Shown: positions 34,115-46,352 of the stretch, piece after piece
Numbering within the stretch: position 1 is the stretch's first letter
Layout of the letters: the number at the start of each line of letters is the position of its first letter
Origin: Setomelanomma holmii
Lineage: Eukaryota; Ascomycota; Dothideomycetes; Pleosporales; Phaeosphaeriaceae
DNA length: 64,000 bases
Direction of reading: 5' to 3'
Assembly: GCA_010015745.1 (NCBI GenBank)
Contig: ML978221.1
Span: forward strand, 62,001 to 126,000
Translations under genes and position numbers: made by a program
The notes under the pieces: model-generated
The model's input: the letters and a program-made list of their open reading frames with translations, nothing else
Told to the model about the DNA's origin: nothing
Databases searched by the model: none

Positions 34115-35241
34115 ATGGTTAAAATCGCTGTTGCGGGCGGCACGGGAAGTACGTCTTCCCAAATGTACTCCAACCAGACTCCACACTTGATCCAAACCCA
34201 CTACTCACCATACCACTCATCTCAACTAACACCCCCCGAAAAGACGTGGCAACAGAACTCCTTCGCGCGCCCCTCCGCTCTGGAAACCACGAAATCACTG
34301 TCTTCACCCGTGCCTCACCACCTTCTGATCCGATTCCTGGCGTGACCTACCTTCAAGTCAACTATCACGACCTCCCATCCCTCCTATCCGCTCTCACTGG
34401 CTTTCAAACCGTTCTTTCCTTCCTAATCGCACACCTCGACACCAACAACATTGCTCAGAAAAACCTAATCCACGCCTCCATCGCCGCCGGCGTATCTCGC
34501 TTCGCTCCATCCGAATGGAGTCTGGCGAGTAACTCTGGTGTTCCTGCATATGCGCCGAAAGATGAAATCGCCGCCTACTTATCTGATCTAAAAGCGCGCG
34601 GTGAGCTAGGGCATTTGGAGTACTGTCTTTTTCAACCAAGCGTGTTTATGGATTACTTCGCGCACCCGCACCCGCTGTCCTCGGGGCTGATTACGTGGCC
34701 GTTCTTCATTGATTTCGAGAAGAGGAGGGCGATTGTGCTTGATGATGGGGATGTGCAATTCAATGTAACGGCCGTGGCAGACGTTAGTGAGATGTTGGAG
34801 CGGGCGCTGAACGATGAGCGGGCGTGGTCCGTGCAAGGAGGTATGCGTGGTGACACGATATCCATCAACGAGCTTCTTGCTCTGGGTAAGAAATTGCGTG
34901 GCGGTGAGTGGCAGGTTGAGTGTGTCAAGAGCGAGCATGTTGCGAGGGGAGAGTTGAAGACGAGTTTTGTGCCGCAGTTTGTAAGTCCATATTTTGATGC
35001 AAGTCGTCAGACGAGCGGTCTTGACCTTTATATCTCAATGCCTGATATGTATGTCCAGTCTCACCCTGCTGTCCCGCCTGAACAGCGCGAAGCTTTCTCC
35101 GTTCAATTCGTGGTCGATTTCTTCAATGCGATGAAGAAAGGGAGCTGGGATACGGGCGATGCGTGGAATCGACGGTTTCCAGAGTACAAGTTCACGCGGG
35201 TGGAGGAGTATCTTGTCAAGGCGTGGGAGGGAAAACCGTGA
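34115..35241 (+). CDS. NmrA-like / isoflavone reductase-like NAD(P)-binding protein
   Basis: A 34-nt first exon (34115-34148) and exon 2 (34244-35241) join over a 95-nt intron (GTACGT, CTAAC, AAAAG), giving 343 aa. The splice creates the dinucleotide-binding motif VAGGTGNVATELL at the N-terminus; unspliced, the glycine motif is broken. Further features are VSRFAPSEWS, characteristic of this atypical short-chain dehydrogenase family, and a C-terminal substrate domain. Such proteins are cytosolic NAD(P)H-dependent reductases or redox sensors; the substrate cannot be inferred. The next gene, the GH5 cellulase, is convergent with about 235 bases between. Confidence 0.85.
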
Positions 35242-35476
35242 GAACATTAAACATTTCCGAGAATGATCGAAAGGTCGTTGAACTGCCTGACTAAGCAGAT
35301 TTATCAATTCAGGAATGTATACCACCACATCTCATCACGGAATATGATCACTAGACGTTAAGAAGTTGTTGGCGTAGACTCAGTCTATTCTTCCATGTTA
35401 ATCAAAGTATATACACCAGAACAAAACCCTATTCACAGCTTCAAGCCCGCCTCTCTCCCTCGACCACAAACTCCAT

Positions 35477-36542
35477 TTAACCAAAGTAGCTCTTAATCGC
35501 CGGCAGAATAGTAGTCCACACCGCGTTGGAACTGCTCGGCTCCATGCTGAAGATGTAGTCACCCCACCACGGTCCGGCAGCCCACCAGATAGCTCCGAAC
35601 CAGACATCGTTGTTTTGAGCCAAGTAGTTGAGACCGTCCTGCAGCGCGCTGATGCACTGCGCATTGTTCCCGCCCGCAAACTCGCCAATCACACCCTGCT
35701 TCTTGTTATCCTTGAGCCACTGTGTCGCAGCCGTCAAACGCTCCTTGAAAATCGTCGCGCTGACGCAGGTGGCGGAAGTGCCAGAGCCGTCGCTGTCGAG
35801 GTACTGGTGCATTTGGTAGATGAGCTTGTTCTGTGGGTCCTTGAGATTGACGAGCGAGGCGCCGTTGCCGGAGGAGATCCATGTCCAGGCGCCTGTATAC
35901 GAGTTACCTTCGGGAGTGATGTATTGCTTCGTAGCACCCGCGGCACGCACGCCATCAATGGCGGCTTGGTTGAGGTTGAAGACGAGTTGTTGGTCCATGT
36001 CGTGATACTCGTTGTTAGTATCGAAGACGACGAGCTCGTTGTCCTTGTACTGTCCTGCGACGTTTTGCCACCATGTCTTGAAACCTGCAGTGTCGGTGAT
36101 GATGTTACCGTAGAAGCGGCCGTAGTTGTGCGGCTGCACCATGGCGTATTTGCCCTTGGATGTGACGTGGTTGATTTGTGCGGTCAGGTTGCCCAGGTAG
36201 AGCTGGTCGAAGGCGCCGGTAAGCGAGTTGGGTGTGAGACGCTCCATGACTGGTGGCTATCGTTAGCAACGAGATCCGAGAGCAAGATATGTATAGAAAG
36301 AACTTACGGAAGTTGAAACGGAACACGTTCATGCCCTGCGCAATCATCTGGTCGATGGCGCTGGTGTCATACCAGGTGAATTCTTTGCCATAAACGCCGG
36401 TGAAGTTCGTCTCGCCAAACTCAGCACCGGACTCGTTGACGCCAAACCATTTGAGCTTCTTGGACTGTCGCTTGTCCTCAGTCGGGGCAGCAAAGGCGGT
36501 GCTGACCAGAGCGGCCGCTGCTAAAACGTTCTTGAAAAGCAT
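35477..36542 (-). CDS. GH5 endo-beta-1,4-glucanase (cellulase), secreted
   Basis: Exon 1 is 36542-36308 and exon 2 is 36249-35477, with a 58-nt intron (GTAAGT...CACCAG), giving 335 aa. Signal peptide MLFKNVLAAAALVSTAFA, then KLKWFGVNESGAEFG, the usual start of a GH5 subfamily 5 catalytic domain. The splice gives NVFRFNFLMERLTPN. The acid/base Glu lies in FDTNNEYHDM (about residue 159) and the nucleophile Glu in GVIGEFAGG (about 268). There is no cellulose-binding module at either end. The enzyme hydrolyses internal beta-1,4 bonds of cellulose or mixed glucans outside the cell. Three CreA-like sites lie upstream. Confidence 0.93.
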
Positions 36543-36720
36543 CTTGTATGGTACTCGTCTTAGGAACTGTCTGTCAAAGACTGCTTGGCTGCCGTGCTTC
36601 TCCAAAGCTGGGCGTGAAGTCCATCTTTATACGATAGCTCTTTCTTAATAGCTAGGTCCTTGTCTAAGCAGCAATCAGGACCGTCTATTCCGCCCTTCGT
36701 GCGGCAAGGAGGAAACGTGA

Positions 36721-36863
36721 CCCCGGTTTTCATCTTGAATTGCCGAATGCAGCATCGCTAATCTGGGGATGAAGAGCCGCGGCGGAGAATAGATTGTTTG
36801 AGCATATTAAAGGGGTGCTTGAATGAGCGGATTGTAGGTCATGCGATTTGGAAATTTGCGGGG
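36721..36863. promoter_or_regulatory. Cluster of CreA-like sites upstream of the cellulase gene
   Basis: Three matches to the SYGGRG consensus lie 180-320 bases upstream of the cellulase ATG: CCGGGG on the minus strand (36721-36726), CTGGGG (36763-36768) and GCGGGG (36858-36863). Clustered sites of this kind mediate glucose repression by CreA in other fungi. The motif is short and occurs by chance, so this is only suggestive. Confidence 0.3.
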
Positions 36864-37640
36864 TGCAGGGTTCATCATTCGTGGGCCGCCGGCAATAGTC
36901 GTTTCGAAACGTTGGCGTGAGCGCGATGGGATGGAAAATGCACCACCGCAATCAGTGGCAATTCTTGAAACACGCAGGATCATCGTCCAATAAGATCTGG
37001 TGACCGCCACGTGTGGACCTTTGGAAGATTCGATGCGTCTTCGCCACATATTGCTCGTATTTATTCTTCCTAGCATGTTGCTTGATCCTCGTTAGTACTT
37101 CATTTAAGCCTTGTTCTACCCAGGCTTGGGTTTGAGCGACCAGGGCGTGTGCAAAAACATAAATCTCCGTGTCGAAAGGAGTATAGTGTAGGATGCTAAG
37201 CTTTGTGGGCTGATGGCTTAATTGCATGTCCGCGACGTGCAGACAGCCGTGCGGGTTGGATGATGTTAATGGCTGCGTCGCAGAGATTGTTACGTGATGC
37301 TGCTTGACTTGCTGTGCGACAGTTCCGCGGAGCTCTAAGAAGTCATGATGCTCAATATATTAGCAGGTGGTCAAGCACAGAGCATTGAAGACGTACCTGC
37401 AGCCGCTGCCTCAGTCAAGTGTTAGGGCACATACGCGCTTCGAAGGAAACAATAGCTTGGAGCAGTCTGACATTTGGTCTCGAGAGCGTCATTGACTGCA
37501 TAGCCATAAAATAGAATACCCAGGGTAATGAAGGTGTACGCTACCTTTTACTTCCAGACAATATATTTCCCCTAACGACACGTTCTCCGCACCTAAGCAT
37601 GATCCGTACTATTGCTACTCGAGATTGTACGCCTTCTCGG
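36864..37640. other. Intergenic, 3' side of RING gene and 5' side of cellulase
   Basis: About 780 bases with no recognised gene. Open frames on the minus strand (36807-37227) have no features. Confidence 0.4.
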
Positions 37641-40290
37641 TTACCTTCTGACGCTACGCCGACCTGCGCTAAGAAATATGCTCCGCCGAGGCTTCATGTA
37701 GTTGTTACTTGCAATGTTACCGAACTCGTTCCGGCTGCTTCTAACACCTATACGCTGTAAGCCCTCCCATTGCGGCTGAGTACGAATCGGCGATCGCGTT
37801 GGAACAGTCGATGGCATGGTCGATGTAAGCTGCCCTGTACGCATATAAGAAGAGCGCTGGAACGATGGGAATAGAATTGCTGTGTTCGAATCCATATGCT
37901 GTTGTCGCGAATAACTAGGTCTGTTGCGCGAGGATCCGTATGCGCTGTCACGAAAGAACGGAGACCGTCCTATATCGGGCCTGCTGATTATGCCTCTAGT
38001 CTCGAGGCTTGGACTCTCAAACTGTCGCGACGGAGGAGCATGGTCGATCCGATATCGCCCTTGTGCGTGTCTGACAGGATATCGTTTGGAGGTCACCGGC
38101 GAGTCAAAGAAGGATAACCCATTCACGCTGAGTGGCTCATGCCTATCTTGCTGGGCCTCTGTCGTCCGAAGTCCTTGTGACCGATAGGCGACGGAATGAT
38201 TTGAACTATCCTCGGGTTCAGCGATCCTGAATTTGGAGAAACGGGACACGCTGTCGGGATTGCGCTCTGTGAATGGACTTACTACGCTCTCAATCTGGTG
38301 ACCTGGCTGGTGTCGGCGCTGGGTAGGAGTGACCGGGTCCAGTCTTGGATCTTGGAGTGGTCCGCTGTGAAAATGGTCAGTCCTGTCTGCATGGCCTCGC
38401 TCCTGGTGGTAAGTTGCAATTCCGGATGGTCCAAGAGGCGGCTGACGGAGGAATGCATGCTGCGATCTACAATCGTCCCGATCGTCGGATTCGAAATTCA
38501 TTCGCCACTGGTCCTCAAATGGTTGTGCTTGCCTAGTGGGTGCTATAAATCGGCGTATGCTTCCTTCGCTCGCTCGAGGGTCACGCAGCCCCAGCTCCAT
38601 TCCGCTGTCATATGATAGGCCATCCATCAGCCGTATATAAGATGGCTCACTCGGAAGCTGGACAAGTTGGCGTTCGCTCTCGCGCTGTTGTATCTTCAGC
38701 GGAGACGAAGCTCGAAAAGTAAAATCGGGGCGATCGGTCTCGAGGACAACAGTCGAGAGGAGCTGAGAACCACGCGATCCGGAAGCTTGTGCTTGGTGTT
38801 CCGCAGGCAATGCACCTGACATGTACTGTATCTCGCTACGGTGGTCTTGCCGCGAACCTTGCTGCTCACCGTTTGTGGCGGCATACGATCTGCTGTCCCA
38901 TTGTGCGTCCTCATACATGTGTACGTCGCCGTTGCTATGTTGCTCTTGTGGGCCAGGATTGGATCGCCCGCTCGTGAAACGCTTCTTGATCGATGGGAAA
39001 ATTTTGCGCACTGAACGCATCTTGGACAGAGACTTCTGCGGAGGCGGCATGGCATCGCGGCTCGTTGGTGGATCGACGTGCATGTTATGAGGAAGAGGTG
39101 ACTCCAAGCGCTGTCGTTTCATCGGGCGCTGCGTCAATGGACTTGATGGACCAGGTTGTGCGCCGCCTGAGGTATGTGCTGATCGGCCTGCAGTATGACT
39201 CGATGTGGTCTTGCGCTGGGATGGAACGGTGTCACCAATGTGGCGGGCATTCATACCACCATCGTCATCCAGGGTATCGAGATCGAAGCTTTTGAGATTA
39301 GGAACTGGTTCGAGTGCCATTGCGAAACCAAGCGACGCTAGACGTTCTCTCATCTTCTCATTCTGTCTAAATCGTCGTTAGTCTGCGCATTCTGCGGACA
39401 TTTTTGTCAACTTACTCTATCAGCACGGGCACGAGCTTCAAATAGTGGCGAATAGCATCCTTGTTGTTCTTGAAGGTCTCTAGATCCTTAGGGTTGACGT
39501 TCAGCCGCCGGTATTGATCCACTTCTTGCTCCACGTCGCGCAAGCGCTCAACCTCCGCTTGCGACTTGTCAAATTCTTTCTGCGCAGCCTTCAACTTCTC
39601 AGTCTCTTGCTGTAGAGTGAGTACTTTCGCGTGCTCTCCAGAGGCGATGTTCTGCACAGATGACAACCTCTTCTCCGTCTTGGCCAGTGCGTCCTGCATG
39701 GGTTTGCGAGAGGCGTGAGTGTTCTGGCAGTAACGGACGAGGGCGAGGTATTGAAACTTCAGAAGTCAGCGCAGCCACGTGGCTCTAGCACAGAATCTCA
39801 TACTCGCAAAGCCTCCATCTCCTTGCCCTTGCTGTCGAATCCTATGGGTGGTGTCTTAAACCACGTATCGGGTATCATGGGATCATATTCGCTCTCCTGG
39901 AAGCCACGGACCGAGTACAGATCTCGAGGCTCGTGGTCGCCCTTCTCCTTGATGCAGACAGGACAGGGCGCCTTGGGTCGCTGTCCGTCAGGATGAAAGG
40001 CCGGCCCTGAGTAGAATCAGCATGTGGTACGCTCAAGGCAACGAGGGTTGAGATGGCCACTTACCACCACCTTCTAGGTGACTGCCGCAGAAGACATGGC
40101 AACAGCTGGCGAGGAAGAGATGTGTGACTAAGCGCTCCTTGGGGTTGATGCCGTCCGAAAAGCCCTTGACTGTCGTGTTGCGTCCATCATAAACGTCAGC
40201 GAATGAGTAGCAGCAGACTTGGCAGGCGTAGATGAAGTTGAGGGGCGCGGTTCCCTCGCTGGGCGGCACAGTCATCGATCCGGGGCTCAT
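37641..40290 (-). CDS. RING-like zinc-finger, coiled-coil protein (possible E3 ligase)
   Basis: Four exons: 40290-40065, 40006-39804, 39756-39416 and 39366-37641, total 2496 nt (831 aa). Introns are 58, 47 and 49 nt. The N-terminus has paired cysteines (YACQVCCYSF), CCHVFCGSH and, after the first splice, CPVC, a C/H pattern fitting a RING-type finger. A coiled coil of about 100 residues follows (LQQETEKLKAAQKEFDKSQAEVERLRDVEQEVDQY in pieces), continued across the last splice (VLIEQNEKMRERL). The C-terminal 550 residues are Ser/Arg/Gln-rich and disordered. RING plus coiled coil resembles the layout of HEI10/Zip3-type SUMO or ubiquitin ligases, but the resemblance is structural only. Start at the ATG at 40290. 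Confidence 0.78.
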
Positions 40291-40675
40291 GGGGACAAGA
40301 CAGGCGAGGTTCAAGGTAGGGGAGAAGTGGCGGATGGAGGGCAGGTAAGGTGGAGTTTAAGGTGCGGCGAAAGGTCGGGCAGGCACGCCAAGACGTACGA
40401 GAGGTTCGCGCCTGCCACTTGCATCTTGTGAAAACAAAACGACGGCCCGGTGATGACGATGACTAAGACATAGAAAAGTAAAGAGAACCATTCACGATAG
40501 TACTCGCTCACAAACAGGAATGAGACGGATGTTATGAAAATGACTTGATGACTTTGCGAGATCACAACTGAGCCATCGACAAGGAATGATGCATCACCAC
40601 GCAAGAAAACTTGATGTCATATATACAGGTACAACTATCTTGGTCTACGCACTCACGCAAAGCCATTCTCGGCTT
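40291..40675. other. Short intergenic, 385 bases
   Basis: 5' flank of the RING-like gene and 3' flank of the complex I subunit gene, both leftward. Nothing is recognised. Confidence 0.4.
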
Positions 40676-41378
40676 TTAATGAAACGTCCGGCAAGGGTAT
40701 CTGCAACATGGTCAGTACTGTCGAAGGCCTCCCTCGTTCAGCAAGTACTCACGCGTCTCCGTATGATTGCTCGTTCTCCAAGTCATATCTCTTCTGCCCC
40801 GCAGACGCTGTGGTGTGTAGCGCAGGTGGTAGAGGAGGCATGCCACCTGGACCTAGTACATCTTTCGCAAGCCCGACATTCCTCTCAAATGCAACTGAAA
40901 GTCCCTTCACACCCTCCTCTTGCGCAGCAACCAGCTGCTTTGTGCCTGCCTCACCAATCAATTCTTGCTTAGGCGCTGCCGCACTTCCAACCTCGAGTAG
41001 CGCTACCGCATCAGCCTGGGTAATGGTCGAGAGCTTGGGGTATCTTCGTCGCACGTCGCGCTTCCAGTATGGGTTCTCGGCGATGTCTGCGGCGGGGACG
41101 GTGACGGGATCGTCGTATGCGTTGGGGTCGAGGGCACCTGGAGGTGGGTTGCGGAACTGCGGGTTCATGGGAATACCCGTAGAGCGCTTGGGGTCAAGTG
41201 CGAAGAGCCTGTTGATGGCGGCATAGAGACCGGTGGGTTGGACTGTGTATTTCTACATATCCAGTCAGCTGCGTGCGCAATTGCGTTGCAATTGGCGGAG
41301 GGGTGCTGCGGGTGATACGGTGTTATGCCGGGGCGGACGACGTACGTGAAAGGTTGTCGCGACCTTCTTGGACGCCAT
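40676..41378 (-). CDS. Mitochondrial complex I accessory subunit (21.3 kDa type)
   Basis: Three exons: 41378-41346 (33 nt), 41252-40753 and 40700-40676 (25 nt), total 558 nt (185 aa). Introns are 93 nt (GTACGT...ATGTAG) and 52 nt (GTGAGT...TTGCAG). The protein begins MASKKVATTFHKYTVQPTG and continues LDPKRSTGIPMNPQFRNPPPGALDP, matching the fungal NADH:ubiquinone oxidoreductase 21.3 kDa subunit; the tiny last exon supplies the C-terminus YPCRTFH. It is an accessory subunit of respiratory complex I in the inner mitochondrial membrane. This is the most clearly housekeeping gene in the window, and its splicing is fully consistent. Confidence 0.9.
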
Positions 41379-41932
41379 TATGAGATTCAAGACACGAATA
41401 TGACTTGAACGAGTGGAGAGGGGCCAATTGGCGATTATGTTGTTACGGCGCGCGATTGGTGCCGTCGTCAAGCTTGGTGAGGTTCGTGAAGCTCGGGAAG
41501 TGCCAAGCCGGCAACTGCCGTTCTGGCAAAAGCGGACCGGTATTAGTCACTGGAGTTCTTCCTTCATCCTTGCTTGACTTGACATAGAAAGTTATCACGT
41601 CTGTCTTTCCGACTATGCCCGTATTGTAGAGTCCGCGAGAATGGTCAGTCCTCACATGTCGTCATTGGCTACCTAGGAAGTGGTCCAATTATGCGAACTT
41701 GCGTCATGTTACACTACTTGTCATCAACTCTATAGTCGTGTCGAAGTGAGCACGATACCACGGAAGCGAGCCTATCCAGTCGCCCCTAACAGAGTCTACG
41801 GAGTTTCGATGTGAATGGCGCGAAGGTGCCGCGAGGCTGGGCTGGAAGGAGGGGTCGTGGCTGCCTACATTTGGCGTATGGCTCCTGCCGAGACGTCGAC
41901 TAACTTACAGCAATGCAACGGCGCGAACAACT
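41379..41932. other. Divergent promoter region, 550 bases
   Basis: This lies between the complex I subunit gene (leftward) and the HET pseudogene (rightward). No gene is recognised. Confidence 0.4.
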
Positions 41933-43929
41933 ATGTCCATGTTGGGGCGAGGCATTATCGTTCGGGATGTTCTCCTAGCACGCGCTAACGGGTCGATTGC
42001 ACGACAGGTGTTCCTAGCTCTTCATCCATCCGGATCATCAGCCTCGCCAGAGCATGACTCGACCACAACCTCAAATCGCAGCGACCATCAGACGGACAAC
42101 TTTTACTCACCGCAAAACTATGCATTCTACAACCAGTGCCCCTACGAGCCATCAGGTGCGAAGGCACGCAGCATTCGACTCCTCATAGTTCATATCGGCG
42201 CCGACACTGGGTCTATCGAGTGCGAGCTCACTGCTTCGATCCCGATTCAGCAGGCACGTGGGCAATACATTGCATTTCGTATTGTGCTGGCGGCCCACAA
42301 GAGACAAGGTCGATCTTGGTGAACGGACTTAGGTTCAATGCTTTTGCAAGCTTTGCTAGAGCTATCGTGGACGCCTACACTTATCGCCAGAGCCTTTGCA
42401 GAGACGAAGAAAACGATATTCTGCTGTGGGCAGATCAGATTTGCATCAACCAGAGCGACACGGAAGAAAGGTCGCATCAAGTCGGGTTCATGGGAGCGAT
42501 CTACCGCTGCGCTAGAGACGTTGCTATCTCTTTATCTACGAAAGCTTATATGTCCACCTCGGCCCTTCAATTCATCTGCACCGTCTTCGACAATGGGATG
42601 AGACCACAGCCTCAGGTCGCGCCGACTTATGTAAATATCTTCGGCAGATCCCTTCCTCAGGGCCTTCTGAGACATCTTCGCCTCCTATCATCGGCTCACA
42701 TGGACAGTTTCAGACTTCAGAATTTGATCAGCGAATTACTGGACCGAAAAAGGCCTCACTGGAATGGAGCTTGGGACGACGTCCTGAACTTCATGCGACA
42801 TCCCTGGTGGACGCGAGCTTGGACATTCCAAGAATTTGTACTTGCACAGAGTACCTACTTCATTTATGGTGGTGTGGCAATGCCTTGGCAAATGGTGGCT
42901 ATCGTTTTACTTTGCTATTTTAACGCCGAAGAACTACGTGGCGAAGACGAGAACGCCATGACCGAAGAAGGGTACCATGGAAACCGTTCGATTTGTTCTT
43001 GACTATAAGGCGGGAACTCTCGACATCGAATCAGGAATTGTCAGAAAAGGAGAATGACTGCGGTTGCTTGCACATTCTCGGTTCTGCGGTGTCAGCGACA
43101 AAAGAGATGGCATTTATGCTTTCCTTGGCATGCCAGCCTCGGTGTACATCATTGTACCAGATTACAGCAGCAGAAGCGTTCAGGGCATATTCGTCGAGAC
43201 TGCCAGGAGTATCATACAGATGGATCAGAACCTCGATGTGCTGTCATTTGCGGCGACAGCACGAGGCGAACTTTCCCCACTGCTACCGCCATGGGTACCA
43301 GACTGGAGATCTGCGAAGACCGCAACTTGGCATACCATGGATAGAGACGTGGCTGCACCTTGGACGGGTTACAATGTTCCCGACGTCATGACGTATGTTC
43401 GCTTTGCCAATCATGGCAGCATTCTTGAGGTTCTTGGCATCTTCGTGGAACAACTTGTTGTCGGTCTACCGGAAGAGACGACGCCTCCGTTGGAAGGTGG
43501 CTTCTTTAGAGCTTTCGCTTTCGATCCGGGTCATGTTGTAAGGACACATCAGGCAGTGCAGCCCCTTGATGAAATATGGATCATCCCAGGTGTGCGATTG
43601 CCGGTGGTACTGCGACCCTATGCTGGGTACATCGACACCAGCCCCGCACATATGACTTTCCCCGCCCATTATCCCAATTGTCTAGCCAACGAGAAGAACA
43701 ACTCTCCACTCGGAAAAACTCGTGTCTCTGCAACAGTTTGAGGAGATGTACATCGATGACCCAAAGGAAAGCTGCTGTCGAGGAACTAAGTGACGTATTG
43801 CGCTACCAATTCATCTGCGACGTTGAGATTGTGTCTTCCATATATCGGGTGTCTGAAGTCATTACCCATGATTATGTTGAGAAAGTGACACTTGAGTGGA
43901 GGAGTCTGCAAAGGGTCCATATCTACTGA
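41933..43929 (+). pseudogene. HET-domain protein with four single-base frameshifts
   Basis: ATG at 41933 leads to NFYSPQNYAFYNQCPYEP and SIRLLIV, then the HET core breaks at about 42273 (GQYIA | ISYCAGGPQETRSI), consistent with one lost C. The core is then intact (LLWADQICINQSDTEE, GAIYRCARDVAISL, HPWWTRAWTFQEF). Further shifts occur near 42971 (into PWKPFDLFLTIRRELS), near 43058 (END | LRLLAHSRFCGVSDKRD) and between about 43690 and 43800 (into YQFICDVEIV...SLQRVHIY). All four are equivalent to deletion of one base. There are no nonsense substitutions. It is sister to the broken HET gene at 26955-29088. Either the gene is dead or the assembly has lost bases in short homopolymers. Confidence 0.75.
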
Positions 43930-44656
43930 TACATTTAGCGGTCTTTGCTTGTCATTGTAGATACTCTTTGACAGTGGGCATTTTACGTAGCTTTTTGTAT
44001 AAGCTCAGAATGACACGAAATGGTGTGAGCATCGAATATTCTGAATGGGACGAGATGTCGGGCTTCGAATCGGCGATTCAATCAATTTTTAAAATACAAG
44101 ATTCAACGTTTGTATAGCAGAATGCGTGCCAATGATTGTTTTACTCCATCCTCCAATCGACACTTGCCTTTTCCAGCTTACGACAATACACGAGCGAGCA
44201 CCGCAATGCGGAACCTTTCCCCTACTACCCCATGTATGCACAGCAAGTATCCGCGACGTGCCTATCCGGCTGAAAAGTGGAGCTACATCATAGCGCTCGT
44301 CTATCCGCGTTCTGCTGGAGTAACCGTGGCACGTGCCATCCACGCGACTTCCAGCGTGGACAGCCGCGCATAACCGTTGCGCTCCGTAACATATACCCAG
44401 CGCGTCCGAGAGCAGACTTCAGCAAACCTCCGCAGCTCACTACACTTCGCCATTAGCGCTCTTTGTCATGGCGGAACACAAGGGCTTGCTGATGCCCTGC
44501 TGGATACTGCGGGCAGCCCGGATGAAAGAGGCACGGTTTGCTGTACTTAAGGAAGCCAGCTGACAACAGGTTGGAGGTTTGTCTTGAGGTTTTTGCTATC
44601 GTTTTGGTGTCAATGTCCGCGCCACAATAACACTTACTGCCGCCTATCCCATTATC
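43930..44656. other. Intergenic, 730 bases
   Basis: This lies upstream of the cytochrome P450 gene. Open frames of 60-90 codons occur on both strands without features. Nothing is recognised. Confidence 0.4.
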
Positions 44657-46352
44657 ATGAATATAAAGTTCTTACTCGGCGCGATAAGGTCGTTGTTGAC
44701 CTCACCGCTTCTGCTCATCGCGTCCATCTTTGCGTCGCTCTTCTTCTACGTTTGTCTGTCACTGCCTAGCTGATAAGATTCAACTAACCAGCATTCAGAT
44801 ATTCGCAATCGTCATCTACCGACTGACATTCCACCCGTTGGCGAAGTATCCGGGCCCGTTTCTTGCAAAGATCACGGACATCTACCTAGCCTACTATGCC
44901 TGGAAAGGCTCACGGCATCTGGCTTTCCATCGCGCACACGTCCAGTATGGCAAATATGTTCGCTTGGGACCTAACCTACTTTCTGTCAACACCGCCAGTG
45001 GCCTGAAGACGATTTACGGTTTCCGCTCCAATGTCCGCAAAGCGAGCTTCTACGAGGCATTCCCCAGCACGCCCAAAGCTGTTAGTGTGCACTCCGCTAT
45101 CGATAAGATGCAGCATGCGCGCAAGAGGCGAGTCATGAGCCATGCCTTTAGCGACCAGGCCATTAAGAGCTTGGAGAAGTACATCTTGGCAAATGTGCGC
45201 GTAGCATGCGATCTGCTGGGGCGCCGGTCGAATAGTCCCATCTCCGAGAAGGGTTGGACTGATCAATGGAACATTGCTCACTTGTGTGAATGGCTGGTGT
45301 TCGATATCATGGGTGATCTTGTTTTTGGCAAGGCGTTCAACATGCTGGAAAGCCCAACAAACCGATTTGCAACCGAGATGGTTGGCAATGCAGCTCATAG
45401 ACACTTGATCGTAAGTCGAGTATGACGCAACAGAAGCGATCAATACTGACTTGGGTAGTGTGGCACTCACCTTTCCATCCACAATTGGCATCTCGACAAG
45501 ATCCTCTTCCGCAAGATCGCCGGTCAGCGTGCGCGCTACATGCAATATAGCAAAGGGCAAGCCATGGAGCGGACCAAGCTAGGCCTTGACGTCGACCGCA
45601 AAGACTTTTTCTACTACCTTCTGAACGCCAAAGACCCCGAAACCGGCAAAGGCTTCAGTATGGACGAGCTTTGGGGCGAGTCTAATCTGCTTATTATCGC
45701 CGGGTCTGACACGACGTCCACCGCCATGGCTGGCACTTTCTTCTACCTTGCACACAACCCGACGGCGCTACAGAAGCTTTGCCAAGAGCTCCGCGAGAAA
45801 TTCTCAGATGTCGAAGAAATCGTGACAGGACCTAAGCTAAGCAGTTGCTCTTTCCTGCGTGCCTGTATCGATGAGACAATGCGCATGACACCTCCTGTGG
45901 CCGGCGCTCTACCCCGCCAAGTCCTTCCGGGAGGTCTAGACATTGGTGGCCACCACATTCCCGCTGGCGTCGACGTCGGAGTCCCAATTTACGCCATTCA
46001 CCATAATCCGGATTGCTTTCCACGCCCCTTCGACTACCTACCCGAGCGCTGGCTTTCTGACCCGTCCGCAAACCCATTGCACTCCCGCCTTCCCGATGCA
46101 CAAGCCGCGTTCAATCCATTCAGCATTGGACCTCGAGGCTGCATTGGCAAGGGTCTAGCGTATGTCGAGTTGACAGTGACGATCGCGCGAGTGTTGTACT
46201 TGTATGATTTGAGACTTGCGCCAGGGACAGACTTGGGTGCGGGTAGGGTGGATCTGGAGCCTGGACGCACAATGGCGAGCGAGTATCAAATTATGGATGT
46301 TTTCGCTAGTAAGAAGGATGGACCGGCGTTGCAGTTTAGGGCAAGGGAGTAG
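44657..46352 (+). CDS. Cytochrome P450 monooxygenase
   Basis: Exons 44657-44749, 44799-45410 and 45459-46352, total 1599 nt (532 aa). Introns are 49 nt (GTTTGT...ATTCAG) and 48 nt (GTAAGT...GGGTAG). Exon 1 is an N-terminal membrane anchor (LLTSPLLLIASIFASLFFY), followed by YRLTFHPLAKYPGP, the usual fungal microsomal P450 hinge. The I-helix motif is AGSDTT (316-321), the ExxR motif is ETMR (374-377), and PERW and the heme-binding loop FSIGPRGCIG follow with Cys463. All catalytic landmarks are intact. The enzyme sits in the ER membrane and oxidises a lipophilic substrate with NADPH and P450 reductase. The clan cannot be fixed from memory, and no biosynthetic core gene lies nearby. Confidence 0.93.

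Noticed and set aside
35615..36316. 233-codon rightward open frame
   Set aside because: It is the exact antisense of the GH5 cellulase, whose catalytic motifs and splice site are clear; the frame also crosses the cellulase intron.
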